This document shows positions 34,342 through 41,954 of a stretch of 64,000 nucleotides of DNA, piece by piece. Numbering within the stretch: position 1 is the first letter of the stretch; every line of letters begins with the position of its first letter. The DNA is taken from the NCBI GenBank assembly GCA_025058345.1, contig JANXEN010000003.1, positions 124,001 through 188,000 of the forward strand. The letters are read 5' to 3'. The position numbers were made by a program, and so were the translations under genes. Below the pieces are notes generated by a model that worked only from the letters and a program-made list of their open reading frames with translations, made no database searches and had not been told where the DNA came from. The DNA is from Sulfolobales archaeon (GTDB lineage Archaea; Thermoproteota; Thermoprotei_A; Sulfolobales; NBVN01).

Positions 34342-35254
34342 GTTGGTGTTAGAGACATCTGTTAGTGGTGTAAGGCTCAAGCACCCGGTTATGGTAGGTT
34401 CTGGGGTACTGGGTGATAAGCCTGAGTTAATTATCAGACTTATTGAGGAAGGCAGTCCTGCAGCAGTGGTTACTAAGACGTTAACTAAAAAGCCTCGCGA
34501 GGGTTACTTACCTCCAGTAATTGTGGAGTTAGGTTACGACAGTTATTTAAATGCTGTTGGGTTGGCTAATCCAGGTATTGAAGTAGTTAAGGACTTAGTT
34601 AATGCTGGAATTAAGTTGAGTACACCGGTTATAGTTAGCATAGCTGGAAGCAGTATTAAGGAGTTTGCGGAATTAGCCGTAATTGCAGATGAGGCTAAAG
34701 CATCTGCTGTTGAGTTGAATCTAAGTTGCCCTCACGTGAGGGGGTTGGGGGCTGAGTTAGGTAAAGACGCTCAAACAACTTACGAGGTTGTAAGGAATGT
34801 AAGCTCCTCCATAAAGATACCTACATGGGTTAAGTTAGGACCGTGGGACAACTTAATTAATGTAGCAGGGAAGTCGTTGGAGGGAGGAGCAGACGCCTTA
34901 GTATTGATAAATACATTAAGAGGGATGAAAATAGATATCTACTCATTCAGGCCTATACTTACTGCCCGTATAGGAGGTCTTTCGGGAAGGGCTTTACATC
35001 CAGTAGCTGTAAGAGCTGTTTATGAAGTGTATAGGGAATTTAAATGCGATATTGTCGGAGTTGGTGGTGTATTCGATCATGAAACCGCCTTAGAGTTAAT
35101 ATTAGCTGGTGCTAAGGCGGTTCAAGTGGTTTCTGCAGTAATAAGTTATTCTCCTTCAGTTATTGTCAGCATAGTTGAATCTATTAAGAATTACATGACT
35201 GACGTGAACGTTAAGAGTATTACCGAATTGGTAGGCCTTTCGCATAAGATCTAG
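34331..35254 (+). CDS. pyrD: Dihydroorotate dehydrogenase, class 1B catalytic subunit
   Basis: FMN enzyme oxidising dihydroorotate to orotate, partnered by PyrK. Motifs: VMVGSGVLGDKPEL near residue 22, VVTKTLTKKPREGY near 50, ELNLSCPHVRG near 133 with the catalytic-loop Cys, and the FMN phosphate region GVGGVFDHETALELILAGA near 247. Length 307. Start TTG 34331 or GTG 34334, both inside the end of pyrC. Last gene of the pyrimidine operon; a minus-strand C/D sRNA follows. Confidence 0.94.
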   Translation: MVDELVLETSVSGVRLKHPVMVGSGVLGDKPELIIRLIEEGSPAAVVTKTLTKKPREGYLPPVIVELGYDSYLNAVGLANPGIEVVKDLVNAGIKLSTPVIVSIAGSSIKEFAELAVIADEAKASAVELNLSCPHVRGLGAELGKDAQTTYEVVRNVSSSIKIPTWVKLGPWDNLINVAGKSLEGGADALVLINTLRGMKIDIYSFRPILTARIGGLSGRALHPVAVRAVYEVYREFKCDIVGVGGVFDHETALELILAGAKAVQVVSAVISYSPSVIVSIVESIKNYMTDVNVKSITELVGLSHKI

Positions 35255-35286
35255 GCACTATATCCTCACGTTATTCTAATAGTGTG

Positions 35287-35343
35287 TATTTCAGTCCCGA
35301 AACCGTACATCACTACTCAGATAATCTAACCATCATCACGCTA
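35287..35343 (-). ncRNA. C/D-box guide sRNA (2'-O-methylation guide)
   Basis: On the minus strand all four boxes occur with ideal spacing: box C GTGATGA (35339-35333), a 12-nt guide, box D' CTGA (35320-35317), a 3-nt spacer, box C' GTGATGT (35313-35307), a 12-nt guide, and box D CTGA (35294-35291). A TATA-like agatatataagg lies about 25 bases upstream on the same strand. Such RNAs assemble with L7Ae, Nop5 and fibrillarin. The second guide is complementary to UCCCGAAACCGU, similar to a conserved CCCGAAACC in domain II of 23S rRNA, with the methylated base predicted to be the G. The target of the first guide was not recognised. Confidence 0.9.
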
Positions 35344-35460
35344 GACTATCCTCGACCTTATATATCTTATAACGTTTAATACCTATTTTAACATACCTCT
35401 ACACAGCATCGCTATCTATATTAACTCCCTAGTTTAAAAACAATTTTAGGTTAGGGAGCG

Positions 35461-36627
35461 ATGAAGGTCTTCACTGATAGATTTATACTAACTCCAGGAC
35501 CTACGGAGATCCCTCATAGAGTCAGGGTATCATTGCTTAGGGAAACTACTAACCCCGACCTCGACGAAGATTTCCTAACAACTTACAATGAAACTAGAGA
35601 CCTCCTAAAGAAGTTGATCGGAGTTAGTAATTCCTCCCTATATATAATTTCCGGTGAGGCAATACTTGGTTTGGAAGCTGCTATAGCAAATACGGTTAGA
35701 AATAATGATAAAGTTGTAGTAATATCTAACGGGGTTTACGGGGAGGGCTTCGCTGACTTCATTAGATTTTGTGGGGGAGTGCCAGTAGGCGTTGGACATT
35801 CGAATTGGAGGAAGAGCATTGATGTTAATGAGTTAGATACGACTTTGCAGAGAAATAAAGATGCTGTAGCTGTTACTTTAGTTCATTGCGATACGCCTTC
35901 AGCACTTATTAACGACCTCAACGAAGTTAGTAAGGTTGTTAAGAGCTACGGTCCTTTACTCATTGTGGACGCTGTTTCCAGCATTGGTGGGGTACCAATA
36001 AACTTCGATGCCTGTGGCTTAGATATAGTTATTGGAGGTTCTCAGAAAGTTCTAAATACGCCGCCTGGATTAACTATTATGGCTGTAAGTAACAAGGCTT
36101 GGGAACGAATAGAAGAAGTTAAGTATCGAGGATATTACATGAATTTGAAATTGTGGAGGGATATGCTTGATGAACGTGGTATATTCCCACACACCATGAG
36201 TGATGTCTTAGTCTATGCCCTTAATGAGTCTTTAAAGATGATTTTTGAAGAAGGTGTGGAAAACGTCTTTAAGAGACATGAAGTAGTCAGAGCCGCTTCT
36301 TGGAAGGCTTTAGAAATTATGAATTTGGAAGCGTATCCAATGGAAATTAATTCGTCATCACCTACGGTGACGGCATTCCTAACACCTAAAGGTATTAACG
36401 AGACTGAGTTAAGGAATCGGCTATGGAGAAAGTATGGTGTAATGATTGCAGGTAGTTGGGGGAAACTTCAAGGGAAAGTAGTTAGGATAGGTCATATGGG
36501 TGTTCAAGCCTCTAGGAATCATTTATTATTGGCATACACTTCGTTAGGGAGGGCATTAAGTGAGTTAGGCTTTGACGTTAACGTAGGTAAGGTTGTGGAG
36601 GCGATTGAGGAATCATTCACTTTCTAA
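35461..36627 (+). CDS. Class V aminotransferase (alanine-glyoxylate/serine-pyruvate type)
   Basis: PLP enzyme of 388 residues opening with FILTPGPTEIPHRVRVSL, the signature of the AGT/serine-glyoxylate group. ISGEAILGLEAAIAN binds the phosphate, VDAVSSIGGVPI holds the PLP Asp near residue 160, and the Schiff-base Lys is in GGSQKVLNTPPG near 190. The conserved substrate Arg is probably in KVVRIGHMG near 346. It may move amino groups between alanine, serine or aspartate and glyoxylate or pyruvate; the exact pair cannot be set. TATA-like gtttaaaaac is about 25 bases upstream. The gene ends overlapping a convergent YbjQ gene. Confidence 0.9.
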   Translation: MKVFTDRFILTPGPTEIPHRVRVSLLRETTNPDLDEDFLTTYNETRDLLKKLIGVSNSSLYIISGEAILGLEAAIANTVRNNDKVVVISNGVYGEGFADFIRFCGGVPVGVGHSNWRKSIDVNELDTTLQRNKDAVAVTLVHCDTPSALINDLNEVSKVVKSYGPLLIVDAVSSIGGVPINFDACGLDIVIGGSQKVLNTPPGLTIMAVSNKAWERIEEVKYRGYYMNLKLWRDMLDERGIFPHTMSDVLVYALNESLKMIFEEGVENVFKRHEVVRAASWKALEIMNLEAYPMEINSSSPTVTAFLTPKGINETELRNRLWRKYGVMIAGSWGKLQGKVVRIGHMGVQASRNHLLLAYTSLGRALSELGFDVNVGKVVEAIEESFTF

Positions 36628-36948
36628 TATGACTGCAGTACCGTAGGCCACTGTTTCTGCAGCACCACTCATAATGCTGGCTGATGTCAGTCTTACACCA
36701 ATGACCGCATTTGCCCCTAAAGCTCTAGCCTTTTCAACCATTCTCTTAATAGCCTCATCCCTTGACTGCGCTAATAGTTCCGTATACTCAACGATCTCAC
36801 CGCCTGCAATGTTCCTAAGAAATGCCGTAAAATCTCTGCCTATATTCCTCGCCCTAACTACACTGCCGCTAACTATCCCTAAAATTTTCTTAACTCTAAA
36901 ACCTGGAACGTACTCAAGAGTAGTAATGAGGATATCCTCACCCATCAC
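36613..36948 (-). CDS. YbjQ/UPF0145 family protein
   Basis: A 111-residue protein starting ILITTLEYVPGFRVKKILGIVSGSVVRARNIGRDF, then ARALGANAVIGVRL and AYGTAVILE, the complete YbjQ (putative heavy-metal-binding) domain known to form pentamers. Biological role unknown in the family. Convergent overlap of 15 bases with the aminotransferase. No metal-transport gene is next to it. Confidence 0.9.
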   Translation of the reverse strand: MMGEDILITTLEYVPGFRVKKILGIVSGSVVRARNIGRDFTAFLRNIAGGEIVEYTELLAQSRDEAIKRMVEKARALGANAVIGVRLTSASIMSGAAETVAYGTAVILESE

Positions 36949-37017
36949 GTATTACCTAACAAAATATATGTGAACCTTGTTTAAAAGGATATAAAGTTAT
37001 TTATTTATTGAACATCT

Positions 37018-37084
37018 CTTTAACCACTTCGATGTGATGGACTCTGCCGTGGGTGCAGAGCTGGTAGGGTTGAATGAGTTAAAG
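37018..37084 (+). ncRNA. Candidate structured RNA (nested stem-loop), family unknown
   Basis: CTTTAAC (37018-37024) pairs perfectly with GTTAAAG (37078-37084), and the helix continues with C25-A26, T28-T29-C30 against GAATG to about 12 base pairs with single-base bulges. Inside lies a second perfect hairpin, CTCTGC (37042-37047) with GCAGAG (37055-37060). An internal loop between them contains GTGATGG facing CTGG, reminiscent of a kink-turn. A TATA-like ggatataaag is about 25 bases upstream of 37015. It could be a free sRNA or a leader of the gene at 37224. The strand follows that promoter. Confidence 0.4.
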
Positions 37085-37223
37085 CTATTCACAATATACA
37101 TCACATCATTCCTATTGTTAATAATCTAGGGATTCATTCCGTGGCAAAAACCTCAAGTTTTAGAGAGTTTAATGTTTCTAAACATATAATTTCTTAAAAA
37201 ATCAATCGTTTAGGGGTATACTT

Positions 37224-38177
37224 GTGGATTTAATAGGTCTCAACAGTGCTGTCATTGAAGATGTTACCAAAGCTCTTAAGGGCAATCTCTACACTCTTTC
37301 AAACCTAGATGTTTATGATACAAGGTTTTACCCGCCTAGGAACGACGATCCTGAAAGAGTTTTGCGTTACTTCATGACAATGGTTGCTATAGATCATAGA
37401 GTCAGTCGACCTGGTAAACCGTATTACTTTTGCTTTGATGACGGCTGTTATAGCGGAGCTGATCTTCTCTACAGGCTTGGAATGATGAGATATTTAGATG
37501 ATGCGGATTTCTTCTCTCCAGATCGGCTGTCCAGGATCTCGGTTTCGGAAGTTTTAAGAACGTTTAGTGTTGATGGAACATCTCTCCCAGACCCTGAAGT
37601 CAGAACTATGTTGCTTAGAGATCTCGGGTTGAAACTAGTCAAACTTTACGGATCAAGTGTGTCTTCAATAATAGAAAGTTCGAATAATAGGATTAGGGGT
37701 TCTTTAAGTTCTGCAGGATTGGCTGAAAATTTACGTGTCTTCAGAGCTTATGAAGACCCAGTTGATAAGAAAACTATGTTACTAGCTAAGTTCCTTACAG
37801 CTCGCGGATTCCTTAATCCATTGGATGAGATCGATGTTGCGGTAGATAATCACTTAGTGAGGATTGCGTATAGGTTAGGGTTAGTTTTTGTTTCCGGCTC
37901 ACTGTGGAGGAAGATTAAGGACGGTATTGAGGTAAGTTATGAGGAGGACATTCTGTTGAGGTTGGTTATTAGAGCAGCATATAAGCAATTAGCGATTAAG
38001 TCCGGTATTAAGTCAGCGATAATAGATGACCATTTCTGGATTACGGGTAGGGGCATTTGCCTTAGGGATAGGCAACCGCTCTGCCATAAATGCATGTTTA
38101 ACATTTGCTGTAGAGCTAGGGAGCATCCAATATTTATGGTAAACGAACATATCTACTATGATACATGGTATTACTGA
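37224..38177 (+). CDS. Predicted glycosylase-like protein with C-terminal Cys cluster
   Basis: A 317-residue protein I cannot assign firmly. Middle elements FCFDDGCYSGADLLYRLG and VDNHLVRIAYRLGL recall the helical DNA-glycosylase/queuosine-salvage (DUF2419) fold, with Asp in DNHLVR in the place of a catalytic Asp. The C-terminus carries CLRDRQPLCHKCMFNICC, spacing close to the [4Fe-4S] loop of endonuclease III relatives. WITGRGICLRDRQPLC just before it fits the same idea. Start: GTG 37224. A base-excision, RNA-base or Fe-S role is inference only. Confidence 0.6.
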   Translation: MDLIGLNSAVIEDVTKALKGNLYTLSNLDVYDTRFYPPRNDDPERVLRYFMTMVAIDHRVSRPGKPYYFCFDDGCYSGADLLYRLGMMRYLDDADFFSPDRLSRISVSEVLRTFSVDGTSLPDPEVRTMLLRDLGLKLVKLYGSSVSSIIESSNNRIRGSLSSAGLAENLRVFRAYEDPVDKKTMLLAKFLTARGFLNPLDEIDVAVDNHLVRIAYRLGLVFVSGSLWRKIKDGIEVSYEEDILLRLVIRAAYKQLAIKSGIKSAIIDDHFWITGRGICLRDRQPLCHKCMFNICCRAREHPIFMVNEHIYYDTWYY

Positions 38178-38282
38178 AACTTAGTTACGTATTTATTGTA
38201 GAGGCTGTACGGCCGCTGTTTAAATCACTCAAACTTCTTACCTCAACGATCGACTATTAAGGATGTATAACTAACCTTTAAG

Positions 38283-38335
38283 TGGTGATGAAGTGTACCT
38301 CGGCAGATAGATGAAGATGCTGACCTGAACTGAGA
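38283..38335 (+). ncRNA. Possible C/D-box sRNA, weaker candidate
   Basis: Perfect box C GTGATGA (38285-38291) is followed by 12 nt and CAGA (38304-38307, one mismatch to D'), then TAGATGA (38308-38314, C'-like), and CTGA at 38325 and 38330 as possible box D. The spacer between D' and C' is missing and the second guide is 10 or 15 nt, so this is less convincing than the one at 35.3 kb. It lies between two convergent gene ends. Confidence 0.35.
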
Positions 38336-38358
38336 TGGTGATTCAATCATTGAATTAA

Positions 38359-38991
38359 TTATTTGTGTTTGGATTTCGCTACAGTTAACATTATGGAGAG
38401 ATATACCGATAAGACTGTTAGCGCTATTATCGCTTCAACTAACCACACATCCCTCAACATCATTAGTGAAAGTATACCAACGATGTTAACTAATGTATGA
38501 GTTAATATTGATGCGATCAGCAACCGTATATCATTTGGGTTTACACTAAGTAGTATAGACAGAGATACATGTAGGAGTACTGCGCTATTCCTCTCTATAG
38601 CTCCGGGTAATAGGTCCACCCAGTTATAGCCTACCATAATTGATGTAAAATATACTGGTATTGCGTAAATATTAAGCGCCTCGCTAAACCCCCAACCAAG
38701 CCCTAGGGAAACAGCTCCCTTACGAGATAATTCCCTTATAAACTTAATTCGCAGTAAAGTAAGTCTGAAACCCTCTTCGAATAGTCCAGCAAGAAATGAG
38801 GCTATGTATGGGTAGAGATTACCTAATCCCATAAGGAGAAGTAGTAGTGGCTGCCTTAATAATAAGGCAATCAACCAACCACCACCACCTACGAGTGCTG
38901 TTAGCCACAGTTTAAGACTTCTTCGTGATATATATGTTAACGCTATCAATGCGGGAGTCGATGAAATTAAGATTGGGATTAATATGCTCAA
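38359..38991 (-). CDS. Predicted intramembrane metalloprotease, YhfC/CPBP-like
   Basis: A 210-residue protein with about seven hydrophobic helices. Conserved polar residues inside the membrane are arranged as in YhfC/CPBP proteases: LFEEGFRLTLLR near residue 90 (EExxR), WGFSEALNIY near 120, an in-membrane His in SAVLLHVSLSILL near 140 and ILTHTLVNIVG near 165 (HxxxN). Substrate unknown; relatives act in prenyl-protein processing or bacteriocin immunity. Single gene, divergent from the membrane protein at 39054. Confidence 0.7.
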   Translation of the reverse strand: MSILIPILISSTPALIALTYISRRSLKLWLTALVGGGGWLIALLLRQPLLLLLMGLGNLYPYIASFLAGLFEEGFRLTLLRIKFIRELSRKGAVSLGLGWGFSEALNIYAIPVYFTSIMVGYNWVDLLPGAIERNSAVLLHVSLSILLSVNPNDIRLLIASILTHTLVNIVGILSLMMLRDVWLVEAIIALTVLSVYLSIMLTVAKSKHK

Positions 38992-39053
38992 ACACTCACC
39001 ACAATCTATGGATATTGAAAGGATTTATTTTTTAATTTATTGAGTTGTAATCG

Positions 39054-39605
39054 ATGTTCATGATAGGTGACTATAGTAAGTATGCATTACGTGGAGTAAT
39101 TGCAGGTATTATGACAGGTATTTCATTATGTTTTATCTTAATGTTAACGTTACCTGCTGTGGGGGACTTAGTTAATTATTTACTGAAGTATCAGCTTTCA
39201 AAGCAGCTCCCTCCAGATAAGATAGAGGAAATATTGAAAACCGTTAAGCCAACCATAGATACGGTTTTAATGATAGCACCTATTGCTCAAATCTTCGAGT
39301 ACTTAGTGTTCGGTTCGATATTTGGCATCTTACAGGGTTTTTACAGGTTGAGGCTTAAGTTAGGTGAGCTTGGTTCAGCTTTGGCTTCAGGAATTACTTT
39401 CATGCTGACATTAGGTGTGTTGCCCTTAATTACTATGGTGTTGGTTTTTCAGGACGTATTCGATATGCTTGCTGCACGTAGCGAATACTTACTAATCATT
39501 CTCCCTTTAGGCCAAGGAATAATGTTTACAGCTTTCCTAGTTTTAATGAGTTTTAACATTAAGGTATTTAATAGGTTTGTGGATGCTAAACCTAAAGAGA
39601 CTTAA
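39054..39605 (+). CDS. Hypothetical membrane protein, 183 residues
   Basis: I recognise no family. Four hydrophobic helices are visible: near residues 13-37 (GVIAGIMTGISLCFILMLTL), 70-95, 105-130 and 142-165, with a charged loop LSKQLPPDKIEEILKTVKPT between the first two. The start could be ATG 39054 or the in-frame ATG 39060. It is divergent to the YhfC-like protease gene with 62 bases between, so a functional pair is possible but unproven. Confidence 0.6.
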   Translation: MFMIGDYSKYALRGVIAGIMTGISLCFILMLTLPAVGDLVNYLLKYQLSKQLPPDKIEEILKTVKPTIDTVLMIAPIAQIFEYLVFGSIFGILQGFYRLRLKLGELGSALASGITFMLTLGVLPLITMVLVFQDVFDMLAARSEYLLIILPLGQGIMFTAFLVLMSFNIKVFNRFVDAKPKET

Positions 39606-39670
39606 CAGTTTAACAACTTAATGTATATAGTGCTTATTATTTTAGCGATTCACTATTTTTTGGTGATCAT

Positions 39671-40771
39671 ATGGGGGATGTACTGTTTTTAGGACTTGGT
39701 AGGGTTGGTCTTAGGACGTTATACTTGTTTAGAGAATTAGCAAGAAATTCACACATATATGCTTTAGATAAAGACCCGTCGTTAAGTAGCGTTATTAGAA
39801 ATGTTGATGGTGTTGAATTCCGTACTTACAGTGAAGATGTTGTTGATGAGTTAGCCTCTAAGGTAGATTTAGCAGTTACTGCCTTACCTTCAGCTGTCGC
39901 ATTTAGAGTTGTGGAGAGGCTCGTAAATAAGTGTATTGACGTAGTAGATGTTTCCTTCTTTCCTGAGGATCCTTATATCTTGAATAAAGCTGTAGAGGAC
40001 TGTAACTCCGTTTTCATACCTGACGCTGGATTTGCGCCAGGATATAGTAATTTGGTAGTTGGTTACATTGTTAAGAAATATAGGAATGTTGAAAGCATTG
40101 ATATTATGGTTGGAGGTATTCCTAAAAGGCCTATACCTCCTTTAGGATATGTTGTTACGTGGAATCCGTCAGACCTTATTGAGGAGTACATTAGGAGTGC
40201 TAGGATCGTTGAAAACGGTGTTCTGAGGTATGTGGATCCGTTTGACGTTGTTGTTGAACTTAATTTGGAGGGTATAGGTTTGTTAGAGGGGTTTGTAAGC
40301 GATGGTTTGAGGACATTGATTAGAAACATAGATGTAAGGAATATGAGGGAAATCACTTTGAGGTGGCCCGGACATATAGAGAGTATGAAGTTGCTGAGGG
40401 ATTTAGGACTCATGAGTAAGGACTTGATTAGAGTTGGTGACTCATACGTCCGTCCATCGGAGTTGCTAGCTAAGCTTCTCGAAGATAAACTATCTATGAA
40501 AATCAATGATATCGCGGTAATATACGTAGTAGCTAAATCAAGTAATGGTAGAAGGCATTCAGAGTTGTCTGTTCTGGAAGGAACTCCTGAAAGTCCTGCA
40601 ACCTCAACATTCACTGCATTAGTGCATGCATTTACTGCAGGCTTAGCGCATAGTCGTAAAGTACCTCAAGGAGTTCAGCCCTTAGAGAATTTAAGCATGT
40701 TTAAGGATGAATATGATGCTTACTTAAAGGGTAAAGGTGCTATAATAAAGATAGAGAGCGATCTTGAGTAG
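39671..40771 (+). CDS. Saccharopine-dehydrogenase-like NAD(P) oxidoreductase
   Basis: N-terminal Rossmann domain VLFLGLGRVGLRTLYLF at residue 4 and DKDPSL at the second strand, then AVTALPSAVAFRVVE, DVSFFPEDPY and DAGFAPGYSNLVVGY near residue 120. This is the pattern of saccharopine dehydrogenase and lysine-6-dehydrogenase relatives, which act on C-alpha or C-epsilon amines in lysine metabolism. Length 366. ATG start behind GGTGATCAT. No lysine gene is next to it, so the substrate is open. Confidence 0.83.
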   Translation: MGDVLFLGLGRVGLRTLYLFRELARNSHIYALDKDPSLSSVIRNVDGVEFRTYSEDVVDELASKVDLAVTALPSAVAFRVVERLVNKCIDVVDVSFFPEDPYILNKAVEDCNSVFIPDAGFAPGYSNLVVGYIVKKYRNVESIDIMVGGIPKRPIPPLGYVVTWNPSDLIEEYIRSARIVENGVLRYVDPFDVVVELNLEGIGLLEGFVSDGLRTLIRNIDVRNMREITLRWPGHIESMKLLRDLGLMSKDLIRVGDSYVRPSELLAKLLEDKLSMKINDIAVIYVVAKSSNGRRHSELSVLEGTPESPATSTFTALVHAFTAGLAHSRKVPQGVQPLENLSMFKDEYDAYLKGKGAIIKIESDLE

Positions 40772-40867
40772 TTTAAAGTATCCACTAAGCTACTCCCAAT
40801 TACCGCATCCTACTTTACAAGCCTGTTTATTAACGTACTTTACGTAGAGGTTTGGGAGGTAGGGTCT

Positions 40868-41851
40868 GTGAATGACAGTGAAAGTAGAATCCTTATAGTT
40901 GCTGGATATGGAGGTCATTCCGGATATGCTTTCGCAGTAGTTCACGAACTATTTAGTCTTGGTTTTAGGAGGAACGTCATATTAGTTGCTGAGGGCTACG
41001 AGTTCCTTATAGATAAGTTCAGACCCTATGGTGAAGTGATAACTCAAGTACTCCCCAGGAGACCTGCTGAACCACTATATAAGGGCTTAATGAGGTGGTT
41101 TAAGGCCTTAATACAGTCTACTAAACTCACATCGAGGTATAGGATATATTCCGTATTTGCTGGTGGCTCAAATTTCTCTATATTACCTTCACTACTCTCT
41201 AAATTTCTAGGTGGTTCGAAGATATTTACGATTGAAGCTATTGAGCATTTTAAATCTCAATCAAGGGCCGTTAAAGTTCTTGAAGCGATTGGAGGAACAG
41301 TGTTTCTTCATTGGGAGGAGCAGTTGGAATTATATCCTAATGGTATCGTAGTAGGGCCTGTATATGAGCCGCCAATCTACGAAGTTAGGGATGAAGGTTA
41401 CGTATTAGTCACTACTGGCACTTTAGGGTATAAGGAGTTGTTTGATTCTGTTGAGAAGTTAGGTTTTGAGAATGTTGTACTTCAATCTGGTGACGTCGAC
41501 CCAAATCCATACATATCTAGAAAACCCTCATGGAAGGTTTTCAGATATACGAGCGATATTCATAGGTGGATAGCTAATGCGAGTCTAGTGATAACTCAGC
41601 AAGGAGTGACAGCATCTATTGCACGGTTAGCCTATAGGAAACCAACCATAATCGTTTGGAACCCTCGAGTAACTCTGGGGGCAAAGAAGGATGAGGTGAT
41701 GACCTATGCAGAGAAGCTTGAAATACCTTTAGTTGATGACTTAACTACTGCTAAGCTTAAATACGCTATTAATAACGTTAATCCAATAACTAAAGAATAT
41801 CCTAACGGAAGTAAGAAAATCGCAAGTATGATTGCACACTCCATTGGGTAG
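40868..41851 (+). CDS. Alg14-Alg13-like glycosyltransferase fusion
   Basis: GT28/MurG-type protein. Residues 1-165 resemble Alg14, the membrane-recruiting acceptor lobe (LIVAGYGGHSGYAFAVVHEL; FTIEAIEHFKSQS). Residues 170-327 resemble Alg13, the nucleotide-sugar lobe (YVLVTTGTLGYKELFDSV; ANASLVITQQGVTASIARL). In eukaryotes the two are separate and add the second GlcNAc to lipid-linked oligosaccharide; here they are one chain. Likely role: glycosylation of surface proteins or lipids. GTG start with GGGAGGT upstream. No oligosaccharyltransferase is nearby. Confidence 0.8.
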   Translation: MNDSESRILIVAGYGGHSGYAFAVVHELFSLGFRRNVILVAEGYEFLIDKFRPYGEVITQVLPRRPAEPLYKGLMRWFKALIQSTKLTSRYRIYSVFAGGSNFSILPSLLSKFLGGSKIFTIEAIEHFKSQSRAVKVLEAIGGTVFLHWEEQLELYPNGIVVGPVYEPPIYEVRDEGYVLVTTGTLGYKELFDSVEKLGFENVVLQSGDVDPNPYISRKPSWKVFRYTSDIHRWIANASLVITQQGVTASIARLAYRKPTIIVWNPRVTLGAKKDEVMTYAEKLEIPLVDDLTTAKLKYAINNVNPITKEYPNGSKKIASMIAHSIG

Positions 41852-41954
41852 TAAACTAAAAAATTTAAGTGGATCATCCATATACTTTAGGTTATTCATT
41901 TATAATTAAAAGTTTATAAAGCAGTACTGAAATTTGTTTACGAGGTCGTTTAAG

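Noticed and set aside
36674-36973. 99-codon ORF opposite the YbjQ gene
   Set aside because: Fully antisense to a recognised domain; no motif.
37031-37064. C/D-box RNA reading of GTGATGG...CTGG
   Set aside because: Both boxes are off consensus, the gap between them is 20 nt and there is no D'/C' pair; kept only as an unclassified structured RNA.
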